Source of the DNA: Corynebacterium halotolerans YIM 70093 = DSM 44683 | GTDB taxonomy: Bacteria > Actinomycetota > Actinomycetes > Mycobacteriales > Mycobacteriaceae | Reading direction: 5' to 3' | Assembly: GCF_000341345.1 (NCBI RefSeq) | Contig: NC_020302.1 | Span: 3,018,075-3,082,074, forward strand | Length of the DNA stretch: 64,000 nucleotides | Shown here: in pieces, positions 25,309 to 34,346 of the stretch | Layout of the letters: every line of letters begins with the position of its first letter | Numbering within the stretch: position 1 is the first letter of the stretch | Program-made: the position numbers and the translations under genes | Notes under the pieces: generated by a model | Told to the model about the DNA's origin: nothing | Databases searched by the model: none | The model's input: only the letters and a program-made list of their open reading frames with translations

Positions 25309-26141
25309 GCAGCTTCGCCACCGCGGATTCCGCCACCCGCCACACCCAGGGTGACGCCATCACCGCAGAAGACATCCAGGCCTCCGGCGCCACCGCCACC
25401 GAGGACGCCGCCACCTACGCGCTGATGCTCGCCGACGACGCCCTCATCCTCGCCCAGCGTCTGGGCTGGTGGGTCTCCCGCGCGCCGGAGATGGAGGAGG
25501 ACATCGCGCTCGGGAACATCGCCCTCGACCTCGTGGGCCACGCCCGCTTCCTCTACAGCTACGCCGGCACCGCCTGGGGGAGGTCCGAGGACGACCTCGC
25601 CTACTTCCGCGACGAGGAGGAGTTCCGCTCCGCCCGCCTCGTCGAGCAGGAGAACGGCGACTTCGGCCACACCATCGCCCGCCAGCTCCTGTTCGCCCAC
25701 TACCAGCTGGGGCTCTACACGGCGCTGTGCGAGTCGACCGACCCGACGCTGGCCGCCATCGCGGCCAAGGCGGTCAAGGAGGTCGAGTACCACGTCGACC
25801 ACGCCAACCAGTGGGTGCTGCGTCTCGGTCTCGGCACGGAGGAGTCCCACCGCCGCATGACCGCCGGCCTGGAGAACATGTGGCCCTACCTGGCCGAGCT
25901 CTTCGAGGACCTGCCGGTCCACGAGCGGCTCGCCGCCGCCGGCGCGGGCGTGCTGCCCTCCCGCCTGCGCGCCGGGTTCGACGAGCGTATCGCCCACGTC
26001 CTGCAGCAGTCCGGCCTGGAGGTCCCCGCCGTTCCGCAGGCCCGTTCGGGTCAGCGCACCGGCTGCTTCAGCGAGTACCGCGGCTTCATCCTCGCGGAGA
26101 TGCAGTCGCTGGCCCGCCGCCACCCCGGCGTCACCTGGTGA
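25305..26141 (+). CDS. paaC: Phenylacetyl-CoA epoxidase subunit PaaC
   Basis: 278 aa. Start assigned to the GTG at 25305, which overlaps the paaB stop (GTGA); the open frame runs further upstream but that part overlaps paaB. Non-catalytic di-iron-like subunit with ALMLADDALILAQRLGWWVS, GNIALDLVGHARFLYSYAG and KEVEYHVDHANQWVLRLG. It scaffolds PaaA. 74 bp before paaD. Confidence 0.93.
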   Translation: MSSFATADSATRHTQGDAITAEDIQASGATATEDAATYALMLADDALILAQRLGWWVSRAPEMEEDIALGNIALDLVGHARFLYSYAGTAWGRSEDDLAYFRDEEEFRSARLVEQENGDFGHTIARQLLFAHYQLGLYTALCESTDPTLAAIAAKAVKEVEYHVDHANQWVLRLGLGTEESHRRMTAGLENMWPYLAELFEDLPVHERLAAAGAGVLPSRLRAGFDERIAHVLQQSGLEVPAVPQARSGQRTGCFSEYRGFILAEMQSLARRHPGVTW

Positions 26142-26215
26142 CCGCCAGGTAGCCACCCGCACACCCCGCCGCCGTACCCGCCGCGCGCTCAGCGCCCCGC
26201 CCGAAGGAGGCTCCC

Positions 26216-26758
26216 GTGTCCGTCACCGACACCTCCCCCCATCCCCTGCGCCCCGCCGACCCCGGGGCGGCGCAGATCTGGGACCTGGCCGCCACCGTCC
26301 CCGACCCGGAGATCCCGGTGATCTCCATCGCCGACCTGGGTATCCTGCGCGACGCCCGGATCGAGGACGGCACCCCGGTCGTCACCATCACCCCGACGTA
26401 CTCCGGCTGCCCCGCGATGGACCGGATCACCAGCGACGTCCGGGAGGCCCTCACCGCCGCCGGTCACGACGACGCCCGCGTAGAGCTGGTGCTCCAGCCG
26501 GCCTGGAGCACGGACTGGATCACGGAGAAGGGGCGCGACGAGCTGCGCGAGTACGGCATCGCACCCCCGGCCCACTCCACCGCCGGGACGAGTCAGGGCC
26601 CGGTCCGCCTGACCCTCCTGCGCCCGGAGCCCGTGGCCTGCCCCCGCTGCTCCTCCACCAACACCCGCAAGCTCAGCCACTTCGGCTCAACATCCTGCAA
26701 GTCGCTCTACAGCTGCCAGGACTGCCTCGAGCCCTTCGACTACTTCAAGGTGCACTGA
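26216..26758 (+). CDS. paaD: Phenylacetate pathway Fe-S assembly protein PaaD
   Basis: 180 aa with a GTG start behind GAAGGAGG. MIP18/DUF59 domain (PDPEIPVISIADLGILRD, TPTYSGCPAMDRI) plus a C-terminal cysteine cluster CPRCSST...CKSLYSCQDC likely binding Zn or Fe. Thought to help cofactor assembly in the epoxidase complex. Stop overlaps the paaE start (TGATG). Confidence 0.94.
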   Translation: MSVTDTSPHPLRPADPGAAQIWDLAATVPDPEIPVISIADLGILRDARIEDGTPVVTITPTYSGCPAMDRITSDVREALTAAGHDDARVELVLQPAWSTDWITEKGRDELREYGIAPPAHSTAGTSQGPVRLTLLRPEPVACPRCSSTNTRKLSHFGSTSCKSLYSCQDCLEPFDYFKVH

Positions 26759-27915
26759 TGACCACTCCCACCAAGCACAAGGCAAAGTTCAACGCGCTGG
26801 CGGTCTCCGAGATCCGCCGCCTGACCGATGAAGCGGTCGAGGTCAGCTTCCAGGTTCCGGAGGAGCTGCGTGACGATTACGACTACGTCCCCGGACAGTA
26901 CGTGGCCCTGCGCGCCACCATCGACGGCCAGGAGATCCGGCGCTCCTACTCGATCTGCGACATCCCCCGCCCCGGCCTGATCCGGGTGGCCATCAAGAAG
27001 AACCTCGGCGGGCTGTTCTCCACCTGGGCCAACGAGGAACTGACCGTGGGCACCACCATCGAGGTGATGAACCCGCAGGGCGCGTTCACCCCCCGCACCC
27101 ACGTGACCTCTCTCAACGACGCCGAGGAGATCCTCGACCACGACCTGGCCGACGCCGAGGCCCCGCACCTGGTGGCCATCGCCGCCGGCTCCGGCATCAC
27201 CCCGATCATGTCCATCGCCCAGGCGGTGCTCGCGGGCAGCCCGCAGGCCACCTTCGAGCTGGTCTACGCCAACAAGGGCGGCGGCGACGTCATGTTCGCC
27301 GAGGAGATCGGCGACCTGAAGGACAAGTACCCGACCCGCTTCGCCGTCCACCACGTCCTGTCCCGCGAGCAGCGCGTCAATCCGCTGTTCTCCGGCCGCA
27401 TCGACGACGAGAAGCTCTCCCTCCTGCTCGAGCACGTCGTCCAGACCGACCGGGTGCGCGAGTGGTTCCTGTGCGGCCCCTTCGAGCTGGTGCAGCTGTG
27501 CCGCGATGAGCTGGCGGGCAAGGGCGTCGACAGCCAGGACATCCGCTTCGAGCTGTTCTCCACCGGCAAGCCCTCCGACGGGCCGCAGCAGGGCAACACC
27601 GGCCGCCCGGTCGTCGCCGACCCCAAGGGCAGGAACATCACCATCTCCTTCACCCTGGACGGCCTGTCGGGCTCGGTCGACTCCCCGGTCAGCGCGAAGG
27701 AGACCATCCTCAACGCCGCCCTGCGCGCGCGTCCCGACGTCCCGTTCGCCTGCGCCGGCGGCGTGTGCGGCACCTGCCGCGCCAAGGTCGTCGAGGGCGA
27801 GTACGAGATGGACGAGAACTACGCCCTCGAGCCCGACGAGGTGGCCGACGGTTACGTCCTGACCTGCCAGACCCGCCCGAAGGGCGACTGCCTCACCGTC
27901 GACTACGACGCCTGA
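26758..27915 (+). CDS. paaE: Phenylacetyl-CoA epoxidase reductase PaaE
   Basis: 385 aa. Ferredoxin-NADP reductase-type barrel (RRSYSICD), NAD-binding part (AAGSGITPIMSIA, WFLCGPFELVQ) and C-terminal plant-type [2Fe-2S] domain (FACAGGVCGTCRAKV and a later LTCQTRP cysteine). Transfers electrons from NADPH to PaaA. Confidence 0.95.
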   Translation: MTTPTKHKAKFNALAVSEIRRLTDEAVEVSFQVPEELRDDYDYVPGQYVALRATIDGQEIRRSYSICDIPRPGLIRVAIKKNLGGLFSTWANEELTVGTTIEVMNPQGAFTPRTHVTSLNDAEEILDHDLADAEAPHLVAIAAGSGITPIMSIAQAVLAGSPQATFELVYANKGGGDVMFAEEIGDLKDKYPTRFAVHHVLSREQRVNPLFSGRIDDEKLSLLLEHVVQTDRVREWFLCGPFELVQLCRDELAGKGVDSQDIRFELFSTGKPSDGPQQGNTGRPVVADPKGRNITISFTLDGLSGSVDSPVSAKETILNAALRARPDVPFACAGGVCGTCRAKVVEGEYEMDENYALEPDEVADGYVLTCQTRPKGDCLTVDYDA

Positions 27916-27961
27916 CCGACCCGCCGACCAGCCCCCGACCAGAAGGAAGGACGCAGCCGCC

Positions 27962-28732
27962 ATGATCGACCTCATCATCGACGACAACACCGCCGAAGTG
28001 GTGCTCAACAACCCGAAGGCCCTCAACGCACTGGGAGAGGCCGACCTCCGGGAGCTCTCCGACGCCTACGCCGAGGCCGAGGCCCGCGGCGTGCGGGCAC
28101 TGCTTCTGCGCGGTGAGGGCAAGGGCTTCTCCGCCGGCCGCAACATCAAGGGCCTGAACCCGGCCGATGACGACGCCACCGACTACCTGGCCCGCCAGGT
28201 CACCCCGGTGCTGAGGCAGATGAGCCAGTTCCCGGCGCCGACCTTCGCCGCCGTCCACGGCGCGTGCCTGGGTGTGGGCCTGGGCCTGGCCATCGCCACC
28301 GACATCGTCTACGTCGCCGAGGACGCGAAATTCGGTTCCCCGTTCGCCAACCTGGGTGCCACCCTCGACTCCGGCGGCCACGCCCTGTTCGTCGAGCGCC
28401 TCGGCGCCCACCGGGCGATGGATCTCATCGTCACCGGCGAGCTGATCTCCGGCACCGAGGCCGTCAACGCGGGCCTGTTCTCCCGCGCCGTCCCGGCCGA
28501 TCAGCTCCTCGACTTCACCCGCGAGCGTGCCCGAAAGGCCGCCAACGGTGCGACGCAGGCCTTCCTGACCAGCCGACGCCTCGTCCACGACATCCGCGAC
28601 AACGGCACCGGCCTGTGGGCCTCCGTCGACGCGGAGAACGCCGCCCAGGGACAGCTGTGCTCCTCCGAGGACTACGCCGAGGGCTTCGCCGCCTTCAACG
28701 AGAAGCGCACCCCGGTCTTCGCCGGCCGCTGA
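27962..28732 (+). CDS. paaG: 1,2-epoxyphenylacetyl-CoA isomerase PaaG
   Basis: 256 aa crotonase-fold protein. Oxyanion-hole strands GKGFSAGRNIKG and HGACLGVGLGLAIATDIV. The second catalytic position reads NLGATLDSGGHAL with an Asp, as in PaaG (PDCGG), rather than the hydratase Glu. The C-terminal DYAEGFAAFNEKRTPVFAG also matches PaaG. It converts the ring epoxide to oxepin-CoA. 46 bp after paaE with an AAGGAAGGA ribosome-binding site. Confidence 0.88.
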   Translation: MIDLIIDDNTAEVVLNNPKALNALGEADLRELSDAYAEAEARGVRALLLRGEGKGFSAGRNIKGLNPADDDATDYLARQVTPVLRQMSQFPAPTFAAVHGACLGVGLGLAIATDIVYVAEDAKFGSPFANLGATLDSGGHALFVERLGAHRAMDLIVTGELISGTEAVNAGLFSRAVPADQLLDFTRERARKAANGATQAFLTSRRLVHDIRDNGTGLWASVDAENAAQGQLCSSEDYAEGFAAFNEKRTPVFAGR

Positions 28733-28767
28733 CACCACCGAAGCCACCACCCAGGAGAAAAGACTGC

Positions 28768-29973
28768 ATGAGCACCCCGAACGCCTACCTCGTCTCCGGC
28801 CGCCGCACCCCGGTGGGCCGCTACGGCGGCGCCCTGTCATCCGTCCGCCCCGATGATCTCGCCGCGCTAACGGTCCGGTCGGTCGTCGAGGAATCCGGCA
28901 TCGACCCGTCGGTCGTCGACGAGGTCATCCTCGGCAACGCCAACGGCGCCGGCGAGGAGAACCGCAACGTCGCCCGTATGGCCTGGCTGCTGGCCGGCTT
29001 CCCGGACACCGTGCCGGGCATCACCGTCAACCGCCTGTGCGCCTCGGGCATGTCCGCCATCACGATGGCCGCCAACATGGTCAAGGCCGGGGAGGCCGAC
29101 GTCGTCATCGCCGGCGGCGTGGAGTCGATGTCCCGGGCACCGTGGGTGCTCGAGAAGCCGACCACCCCGTTCGCCAGGCCCGGCGAGATCTTCGACACCT
29201 CCATCGGCTGGCGCTTCACCAACCCGGTCTTCCAGCGGCAGGAGAAGGCCGCCTTCTCCATGCCGGAGACCGCGGAGGAGGTCGCCCGGGTGAGGGACAT
29301 CAGCCGCGAGGACGCCGACGCCTTCGCCGTCGAGTCCCAGGCCCGCGCGGTCGCCGCGATGGAGGCCGGGCGTTTCGACGCCGAGATCGTCCCGGTCGAG
29401 GTCACCGACCGCAAGGGCAGGGTCACGGTCGTCGACACCGACGAGGGACCGCGCCCGGGCACCACGGCCGAGGTGCTGGCGAAGCTGCGGCCGGTGGTCG
29501 GCGGCGGCTCCGTGGTCACCGCCGGCAACTCCTCCTCGCTCAACGACGGCGCCTCCGCCATCCTCGTGTGCTCTGAGGCGGCCGTCGAGAAGTACCACCT
29601 GCAGGCCCGCGCGAAGGTCATCGCCGGCGCCAACGCCGGGGTGGCCCCCGAGATCATGGGCCTGGGCCCCATCCCGGCCACCCGGAAGGTGCTCGAACGC
29701 ACCGGCTGGGAGATCGACGGCGTCGACGCCGTGGAGCTCAACGAGGCCTTCGCCACCCAGTCCCTGGCCTGCATCCGCGAGCTCGGCCTCGACCGGGACA
29801 GGGTCAACACCTGGGGCGGGGCCATCGCACTCGGCCACCCGCTGGGTTCCTCGGGTTCCCGCATCACCATCACCCTCCTCAACCGCCTGGAACAGGAGGG
29901 GGGCACCCGCGGCATCGCCACGATGTGTGTGGGTGTCGGCCAGGGTTCCGCCATCGCCATCGAGAGGGTCTGA
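28768..29973 (+). CDS. paaJ: Acetyl-CoA acyltransferase (beta-ketoadipyl-CoA thiolase, PaaJ role)
   Basis: 401 aa from ATG 28768 with AGGAG upstream. Thiolase catalytic residues are complete: Cys91 (NRLCASGMSA), His357 (ALGHPLGSSG) and Cys387 (TMCVGVGQG), plus NEAFA. Cleaves 3-oxoadipyl-CoA and 3-oxo-dehydrosuberyl-CoA in the last stage of the pathway (PaaE in some older Pseudomonas naming). Placement between paaG and paaF supports the role. Confidence 0.88.
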   Translation: MSTPNAYLVSGRRTPVGRYGGALSSVRPDDLAALTVRSVVEESGIDPSVVDEVILGNANGAGEENRNVARMAWLLAGFPDTVPGITVNRLCASGMSAITMAANMVKAGEADVVIAGGVESMSRAPWVLEKPTTPFARPGEIFDTSIGWRFTNPVFQRQEKAAFSMPETAEEVARVRDISREDADAFAVESQARAVAAMEAGRFDAEIVPVEVTDRKGRVTVVDTDEGPRPGTTAEVLAKLRPVVGGGSVVTAGNSSSLNDGASAILVCSEAAVEKYHLQARAKVIAGANAGVAPEIMGLGPIPATRKVLERTGWEIDGVDAVELNEAFATQSLACIRELGLDRDRVNTWGGAIALGHPLGSSGSRITITLLNRLEQEGGTRGIATMCVGVGQGSAIAIERV

Positions 29974-29978
29974 CAGTC

Positions 29979-30773
29979 ATGACAACCGCCACCACCATCC
30001 CGAACACCCTGGACACCCGGGACTTCGCCGCCCTGACCGTCGCAGAACACGACGACCGGATGCTCGTCGAGCTGACCCGCCCCGAGGTGCGCAACGCCAT
30101 CGACGAGACGATGGTCGCCGAGCTGCACGCCGTGTGCACCCACCTGGAGAACCACCCGAAGATCCTGGTCATCACCGGCACGCAGCACAAGGGCCGCGGC
30201 ATCTTCGCCTCCGGCGCCGACATCGGTCAGCTGCGCGAACGCCGCCGCGACGACGCTCTGCGCGGGATCAACAACACCATCTTCCACCGCATCGCACAGC
30301 TGCCGTCCCCGGTCATCGCGGCCGTCGACGGGTACGCCCTGGGCGGTGGCCTGGAGCTGGCCCTGGCCGCCGATTTCCGGGTGGCCACCCCGCACGCGAA
30401 GTTCGGCCAGCCCGAGGCGGGTCTGGGCATCATCGCCGCCGCCGGTGGGTTGTGGCGGCTGAAGAATCTCATCGGCGAGGCCGTGGCCAAGGAAATCCTG
30501 CTCGCCGGGCGGATCCTCACCGGCGAGGAGGCACTCGCCGTGCACCTGGTCACCGGGGTCCACGCACCCGAGGACCTGCTCGACGCCGCCCAGGCGCTCG
30601 CCGACCGCATCAGTGCGCTCGACCCGCTGGCGGTGCGCATCAGCAAGCAGGTCATGGCGATGCCCGCCGGAGCGCACCCGGGCGTGGACAACATCGCCCA
30701 GGCCATCCTCTTCGAATCCGACGCCAAGTTCGACCGCATGCAGGCGTTCCTCGACCGCAAGAACAACAAGTAA
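29979..30773 (+). CDS. paaF: 2,3-dehydroadipyl-CoA hydratase PaaF
   Basis: 264 aa from ATG 29979, 5 bp after the thiolase stop; the upstream GTG-led extension is less likely. Enoyl-CoA hydratase with both catalytic glutamates: DGYALGGGLELAL and FGQPEAGLGI. The family's usual first oxyanion motif reads FASGADIGQL here. Hydrates 2,3-dehydroadipyl-CoA. Confidence 0.88.
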   Translation: MTTATTIPNTLDTRDFAALTVAEHDDRMLVELTRPEVRNAIDETMVAELHAVCTHLENHPKILVITGTQHKGRGIFASGADIGQLRERRRDDALRGINNTIFHRIAQLPSPVIAAVDGYALGGGLELALAADFRVATPHAKFGQPEAGLGIIAAAGGLWRLKNLIGEAVAKEILLAGRILTGEEALAVHLVTGVHAPEDLLDAAQALADRISALDPLAVRISKQVMAMPAGAHPGVDNIAQAILFESDAKFDRMQAFLDRKNNK

Positions 30774-30786
30774 CAGGAGCCGAAAA

Positions 30787-31665
30787 ATGACCGTTCAGCA
30801 AGCAGTCCTCGACGCAACCACCACGGACCTGCGCGTCCCAGCGCTCGTCGGCGTACTCGGCGGCGGGCGCATGGGCGCCGGCATCGCCCACTCCTTCCTC
30901 GCCGCAGGCGCACACGTCACCGTGGTCGACATCAACGACGACGCCGTCGCCGCCGCCCGCGGGCGCATCACCCACGACATCGAGGGCTCGATCAGGCGCG
31001 GCGCGCCGGGCACCGTCGACGGGTGGCTCGACCGCCTGACCGTGACCACCGACGCGTCCGCCTTCGCCGACCTGCCGCTGGTCGTCGAGGCCGTGCCGGA
31101 GTCCATCGAGCTCAAGACCGATTCCTTCCGCCGGATCGCCGAGGTCGCACCCGAGGCGGTCATCGCCACCAACACCTCCTCGCTGTCGGTGTCCGACCTG
31201 GCGGTCACCGTGGACAACCCGGTCATCGGCCTGCACTTCTTCAACCCGGTCCCGGCCTCGAAGCTGGTGGAGATCGTCGTCGCCGACACCACCCCGGCCG
31301 ACCTGGTGGGCGAGGCCCGCGCGTGGGTGGAGGGCCTGGGCAAGACCCCGATCGTGGTCGCCGACGCCCCCGGCTTCGCCTCCTCGCGGCTGGGCGTGGC
31401 CATCGCGCTCGAGGCCATCCGGATGGTCGAGGAAGGCGTGGCCAGCCCCGAGGACATCGACAACGCCATGGTGCTGGGCTACAAGTTCCCCGTCGGCCCG
31501 CTGAAGCTCACGGACATCGTCGGCCTGGATGTGCGCCTCGGCATCGCCGAGTACCTCGCCTCCACCCTCGGTGAGCGTTTCGCCCCGCCGCAGCTCATGC
31601 GCGACATGGTCGCCCGCGGCGAGCTGGGGCGAAAGTCCGGCCAGGGCTTCTACGACTACAGCTAA
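30787..31665 (+). CDS. paaH: 3-hydroxyadipyl-CoA dehydrogenase PaaH
   Basis: 292 aa from ATG 30787 with AGGAG upstream. Rossmann motif GVLGGGRMGAGIAHSFLAAG, catalytic HFFNPVPASKLVEIV (His) and ATNTSSLSVSDLA, C-terminal 3HCDH domain ending KSGQGFYDYS. It oxidises 3-hydroxyadipyl-CoA with NAD. Last gene of the operon; its stop overlaps that of the convergent hotdog gene by 4 bp. Confidence 0.93.
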   Translation: MTVQQAVLDATTTDLRVPALVGVLGGGRMGAGIAHSFLAAGAHVTVVDINDDAVAAARGRITHDIEGSIRRGAPGTVDGWLDRLTVTTDASAFADLPLVVEAVPESIELKTDSFRRIAEVAPEAVIATNTSSLSVSDLAVTVDNPVIGLHFFNPVPASKLVEIVVADTTPADLVGEARAWVEGLGKTPIVVADAPGFASSRLGVAIALEAIRMVEEGVASPEDIDNAMVLGYKFPVGPLKLTDIVGLDVRLGIAEYLASTLGERFAPPQLMRDMVARGELGRKSGQGFYDYS

Positions 31666-32054
31666 CGCTTCTCGACGATCGCGTTGGTGATCCGCGCGGT
31701 GCACAGCCGCCGCCCGCGGTCGTCGACGAGCACCACCTCGTGGCTGGTCAGCGTCCGCCCCAGCCGGATGGCGGTGGCCGTCGCGGTGACAGTGCCGTCC
31801 CGGCCGGAGGCGTGGTGCGTGGCGTTGATGTCCACACCGACGGCCACCTTCCCCATTGTGGAGGCGTGGATGACCGCGGCCCAGCTGCCCACCGCCTCGG
31901 CGAGTGCGACCATCCCGCCGCCGTGGAGCAGCCCGAGCGACTGGCGGTTGCCGTCGATCGGCATGGTGGCCACGACCCGCTCGGCGGACTGTTCAACCAC
32001 CTCCACCCCCATCTTGCGGTCGAGTTCCCCGAGTTCGATCGTCCAGGGTTCCAT
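31662..32054 (-). CDS. Hotdog-fold thioesterase (EntH/MenI-like)
   Basis: 130 aa single hotdog domain with the family motif SLGLLHGGGMVALAEAVGSWAAV; the glutamate in LAEA is the probable catalytic residue of the 4HBT-II/EntH type, different from the Asp-type PaaI at 23332. It is divergent from paaZ, sharing the intergenic PaaR box, and convergent with paaH (4-bp overlap). A second CoA-releasing proofreading enzyme for the pathway is likely but the substrate is unknown. Confidence 0.85.
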   Translation of the reverse strand: MEPWTIELGELDRKMGVEVVEQSAERVVATMPIDGNRQSLGLLHGGGMVALAEAVGSWAAVIHASTMGKVAVGVDINATHHASGRDGTVTATATAIRLGRTLTSHEVVLVDDRGRRLCTARITNAIVEKR

Positions 32055-32115
32055 GCCCCTCCACCTTTCCGAATGTCCTGCAAAAAATGTGATGCCGATT
32101 ATACTGGCCTCAAAT

Positions 32116-32137
32116 ACTAACCGTCCGGTCGGTCACT
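32116..32137. promoter_or_regulatory. PaaR box between the hotdog gene and paaZ
   Basis: ACTA, then core ACCGTCCGGTCGGT, then CACT (the shared A counts once). It matches the PaaR motif except for one flank base. A TATACT (32100-32105) and AATACT (32113-32118, overlapping the box as at paaA) are possible -10 elements. Confidence 0.85.
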
Positions 32138-32176
32138 AATTGGATACGGACCCCGCTCCAATGAAAGGAACACCTG

Positions 32177-34327
32177 ATGAGCACCCGTAACAGCACCCCC
32201 GTCTCCCTGATCTCCGAGGCTACCGGCGGCACCGCCACGGCCACCATCGACGAGACCCGCACCGACGTCGCGCTCGTCCCGAGTTTCCTCTCCGGCGAGT
32301 GGGTCACCCCCGAGGCCCCCACCCGCGTGGTGGACGTGGAGGACGCCTCCACCGGCGAGCTCGTCGCCCGGGTCTCCACCGACGGCCTCGACATCGCCGG
32401 CGCCGTCGACCACGCCCGCACGGTCGGCCAGGCCGGCCTGCAGGCGCTGACCATCCACGAGCGCGCGATCAAGCTCAAGGAGCTGGCGCTGTACCTGCAG
32501 GAGCACAAGCAGGTCCTCTACGAGCTGGCGCACAAGTCCGGCGCCAACAAGCGCGACAACTTCGTCGACGTCGACGGCGGCATCTCCACGCTGTTCACCT
32601 TCTCCTCCAAGGGCCGCCGCGAGCTGCCGAACTCGAAGGTCATCGTCGACGGCCCCACTGAGGTGCTGTCCAAGGACAACAGCTTCCTGGGCACCCACAT
32701 CCACACCTCGCTGCCCGGTGTAGCCGCGCAGATCAACGCCTTCAACTTCCCGGTCTGGGGCATGCTCGAGAAGTTCGCCCCGGCCTTCATCGCCGGGGTG
32801 CCCAGCATCGTCAAGCCCGCCACCCCGACCGGCTACATCACCGCCGCCTGCGTGGAGCTGATGGTCGACTCCGGCATCCTGCCTGCCGGCTCCATCCAGC
32901 TGATCTCCGGCTCCGCCCGCGATCTGCTCGACCACCTCGACTACCGCGACCACGTCGCCTTCACCGGCTCCGCCGCCACCGCCGCCAAGCTGCGCTCCCA
33001 TGACAACGTCCAGCTGCACGGCCTGCGCTTCACCTCCGAGGCGGACTCGCTCAATGCCGCCATCCTCGGCGAGGACGCCACCCCGGGCACCCCGGAATTC
33101 GACGCCTTCATCAAGACGCTGTTCGCCGAGATGACCTCCAAGGCCGGCCAGAAGTGCACCGCCGTGCGCCGCGCCATCGTCCCGGCCCCGCTGGTCGACG
33201 CAGTCGCCACCGCCCTGTCCGAGCGCATCAGCGCCAAGGTCGTCCCCGGCGACCCGCGTGACAAGGAGGCCACCATGGGTCCGCTGGTCTCCCGCGAGCA
33301 GCGCGACGACGTCGCCGCGGCCGTCGCCAAGCTGGTGGAGGCCGGCGGAAAGATCGTGCACGGCGGACCCGAGGAGCTCGACGGCGCCTTCTTCGCCCCG
33401 ACCATCCTGACCTTCGCCGACGCGGACGCCGATGCCGTCCACGACACCGAGGCCTTCGGACCCGTGGTCTCCATCCTGGGCTACGCCGACACCGACGACG
33501 CCGTCCGCCTGGCCGCCCGCGGCCGCGGCTCCCTGGTCGCCTCCGTGATCACCCACGATCCGGAACTGACCGCCCGCTTCGCCGCCGGCATCGCCGCCCA
33601 CCACGGCCGCCTGCACTTCCTCGACCGCGATGACGCGAAGACCTCCACCGGCCACGGCTCCCCGCTGCCGCACCTCATCCACGGTGGCCCGGGCCGCGCC
33701 GGCGGGGGAGAGGAGCTCGGCGGTATCCGCGGCGTCAAACACTACATGCAGCGCACCGCCATCCAGGGCTCCCCGGACCACCTGACCGCCATCACCGGCC
33801 AGTGGCACCGCGGCGCCCGGATCCAGCGCGTCACCCGCGCGGAAGTCGAGGCCGGTACCGGCGTCCACCCGTTCCGCAAGGACCTGGCCACCCTGCGCAT
33901 CGGCGACCAGTTCGCATCCGACCTGCGCAAGGTCACCCTCGAGGAGATCCTCGAGTTCGCGGAGGAGACCGGCGACACCTTCTACGCCCACGTCAACGAG
34001 GAGGCCGCCACCGCCAACCCGTTCTTCCCGCGGCGCGTCGCCCACGGCTACCTGCTCGTGGCCTGGGCCGCCGGCCTGTTCGTCGAGCCGGCCCCGGGCC
34101 CGGTCCTGGCGAACTACGGCCTGGAGAACCTGCGCTTCATCACCCCGGTCACCTACGACGACTCCGTCCGCGTCGAGCTCACGGCCAAGCGCATCACCCC
34201 GCGCGTGACCGACGAGTACGGCGAGGTCTGCTGGGACACCGTCCTGTACAACCAGAACGACGAGATCGTCGCCAGCTACGACGTGCTCACCCTCGTGGAG
34301 AAAGTGGACACGCTCTACGCCGGCTGA
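32177..34327 (+). CDS. paaZ: Bifunctional oxepin-CoA hydrolase / semialdehyde dehydrogenase PaaZ
   Basis: 716 aa. N-terminal aldehyde dehydrogenase (to about 545) with Glu288 (FTSEADSLNAA) and nucleophile Cys327 (KAGQKCTAVRR); it oxidises 3-oxo-5,6-dehydrosuberyl-CoA semialdehyde. C-terminal MaoC-like (R)-hydratase domain (about 570-716; EETGDTFYAHVNEEAATANPF) that opens the oxepin ring. The full fusion is present, matching the E. coli type. Start behind AAAGGA, with its own PaaR box. Confidence 0.95.
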   Translation: MSTRNSTPVSLISEATGGTATATIDETRTDVALVPSFLSGEWVTPEAPTRVVDVEDASTGELVARVSTDGLDIAGAVDHARTVGQAGLQALTIHERAIKLKELALYLQEHKQVLYELAHKSGANKRDNFVDVDGGISTLFTFSSKGRRELPNSKVIVDGPTEVLSKDNSFLGTHIHTSLPGVAAQINAFNFPVWGMLEKFAPAFIAGVPSIVKPATPTGYITAACVELMVDSGILPAGSIQLISGSARDLLDHLDYRDHVAFTGSAATAAKLRSHDNVQLHGLRFTSEADSLNAAILGEDATPGTPEFDAFIKTLFAEMTSKAGQKCTAVRRAIVPAPLVDAVATALSERISAKVVPGDPRDKEATMGPLVSREQRDDVAAAVAKLVEAGGKIVHGGPEELDGAFFAPTILTFADADADAVHDTEAFGPVVSILGYADTDDAVRLAARGRGSLVASVITHDPELTARFAAGIAAHHGRLHFLDRDDAKTSTGHGSPLPHLIHGGPGRAGGGEELGGIRGVKHYMQRTAIQGSPDHLTAITGQWHRGARIQRVTRAEVEAGTGVHPFRKDLATLRIGDQFASDLRKVTLEEILEFAEETGDTFYAHVNEEAATANPFFPRRVAHGYLLVAWAAGLFVEPAPGPVLANYGLENLRFITPVTYDDSVRVELTAKRITPRVTDEYGEVCWDTVLYNQNDEIVASYDVLTLVEKVDTLYAG

Positions 34328-34346
34328 TCCTTCAGTTGAATCCGAG

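Noticed and set aside
28821..30677. 618-aa minus-strand open frame opposite the thiolase and paaF
   Set aside because: Both plus-strand genes have intact catalytic motifs and good starts; the antisense product is low-complexity.
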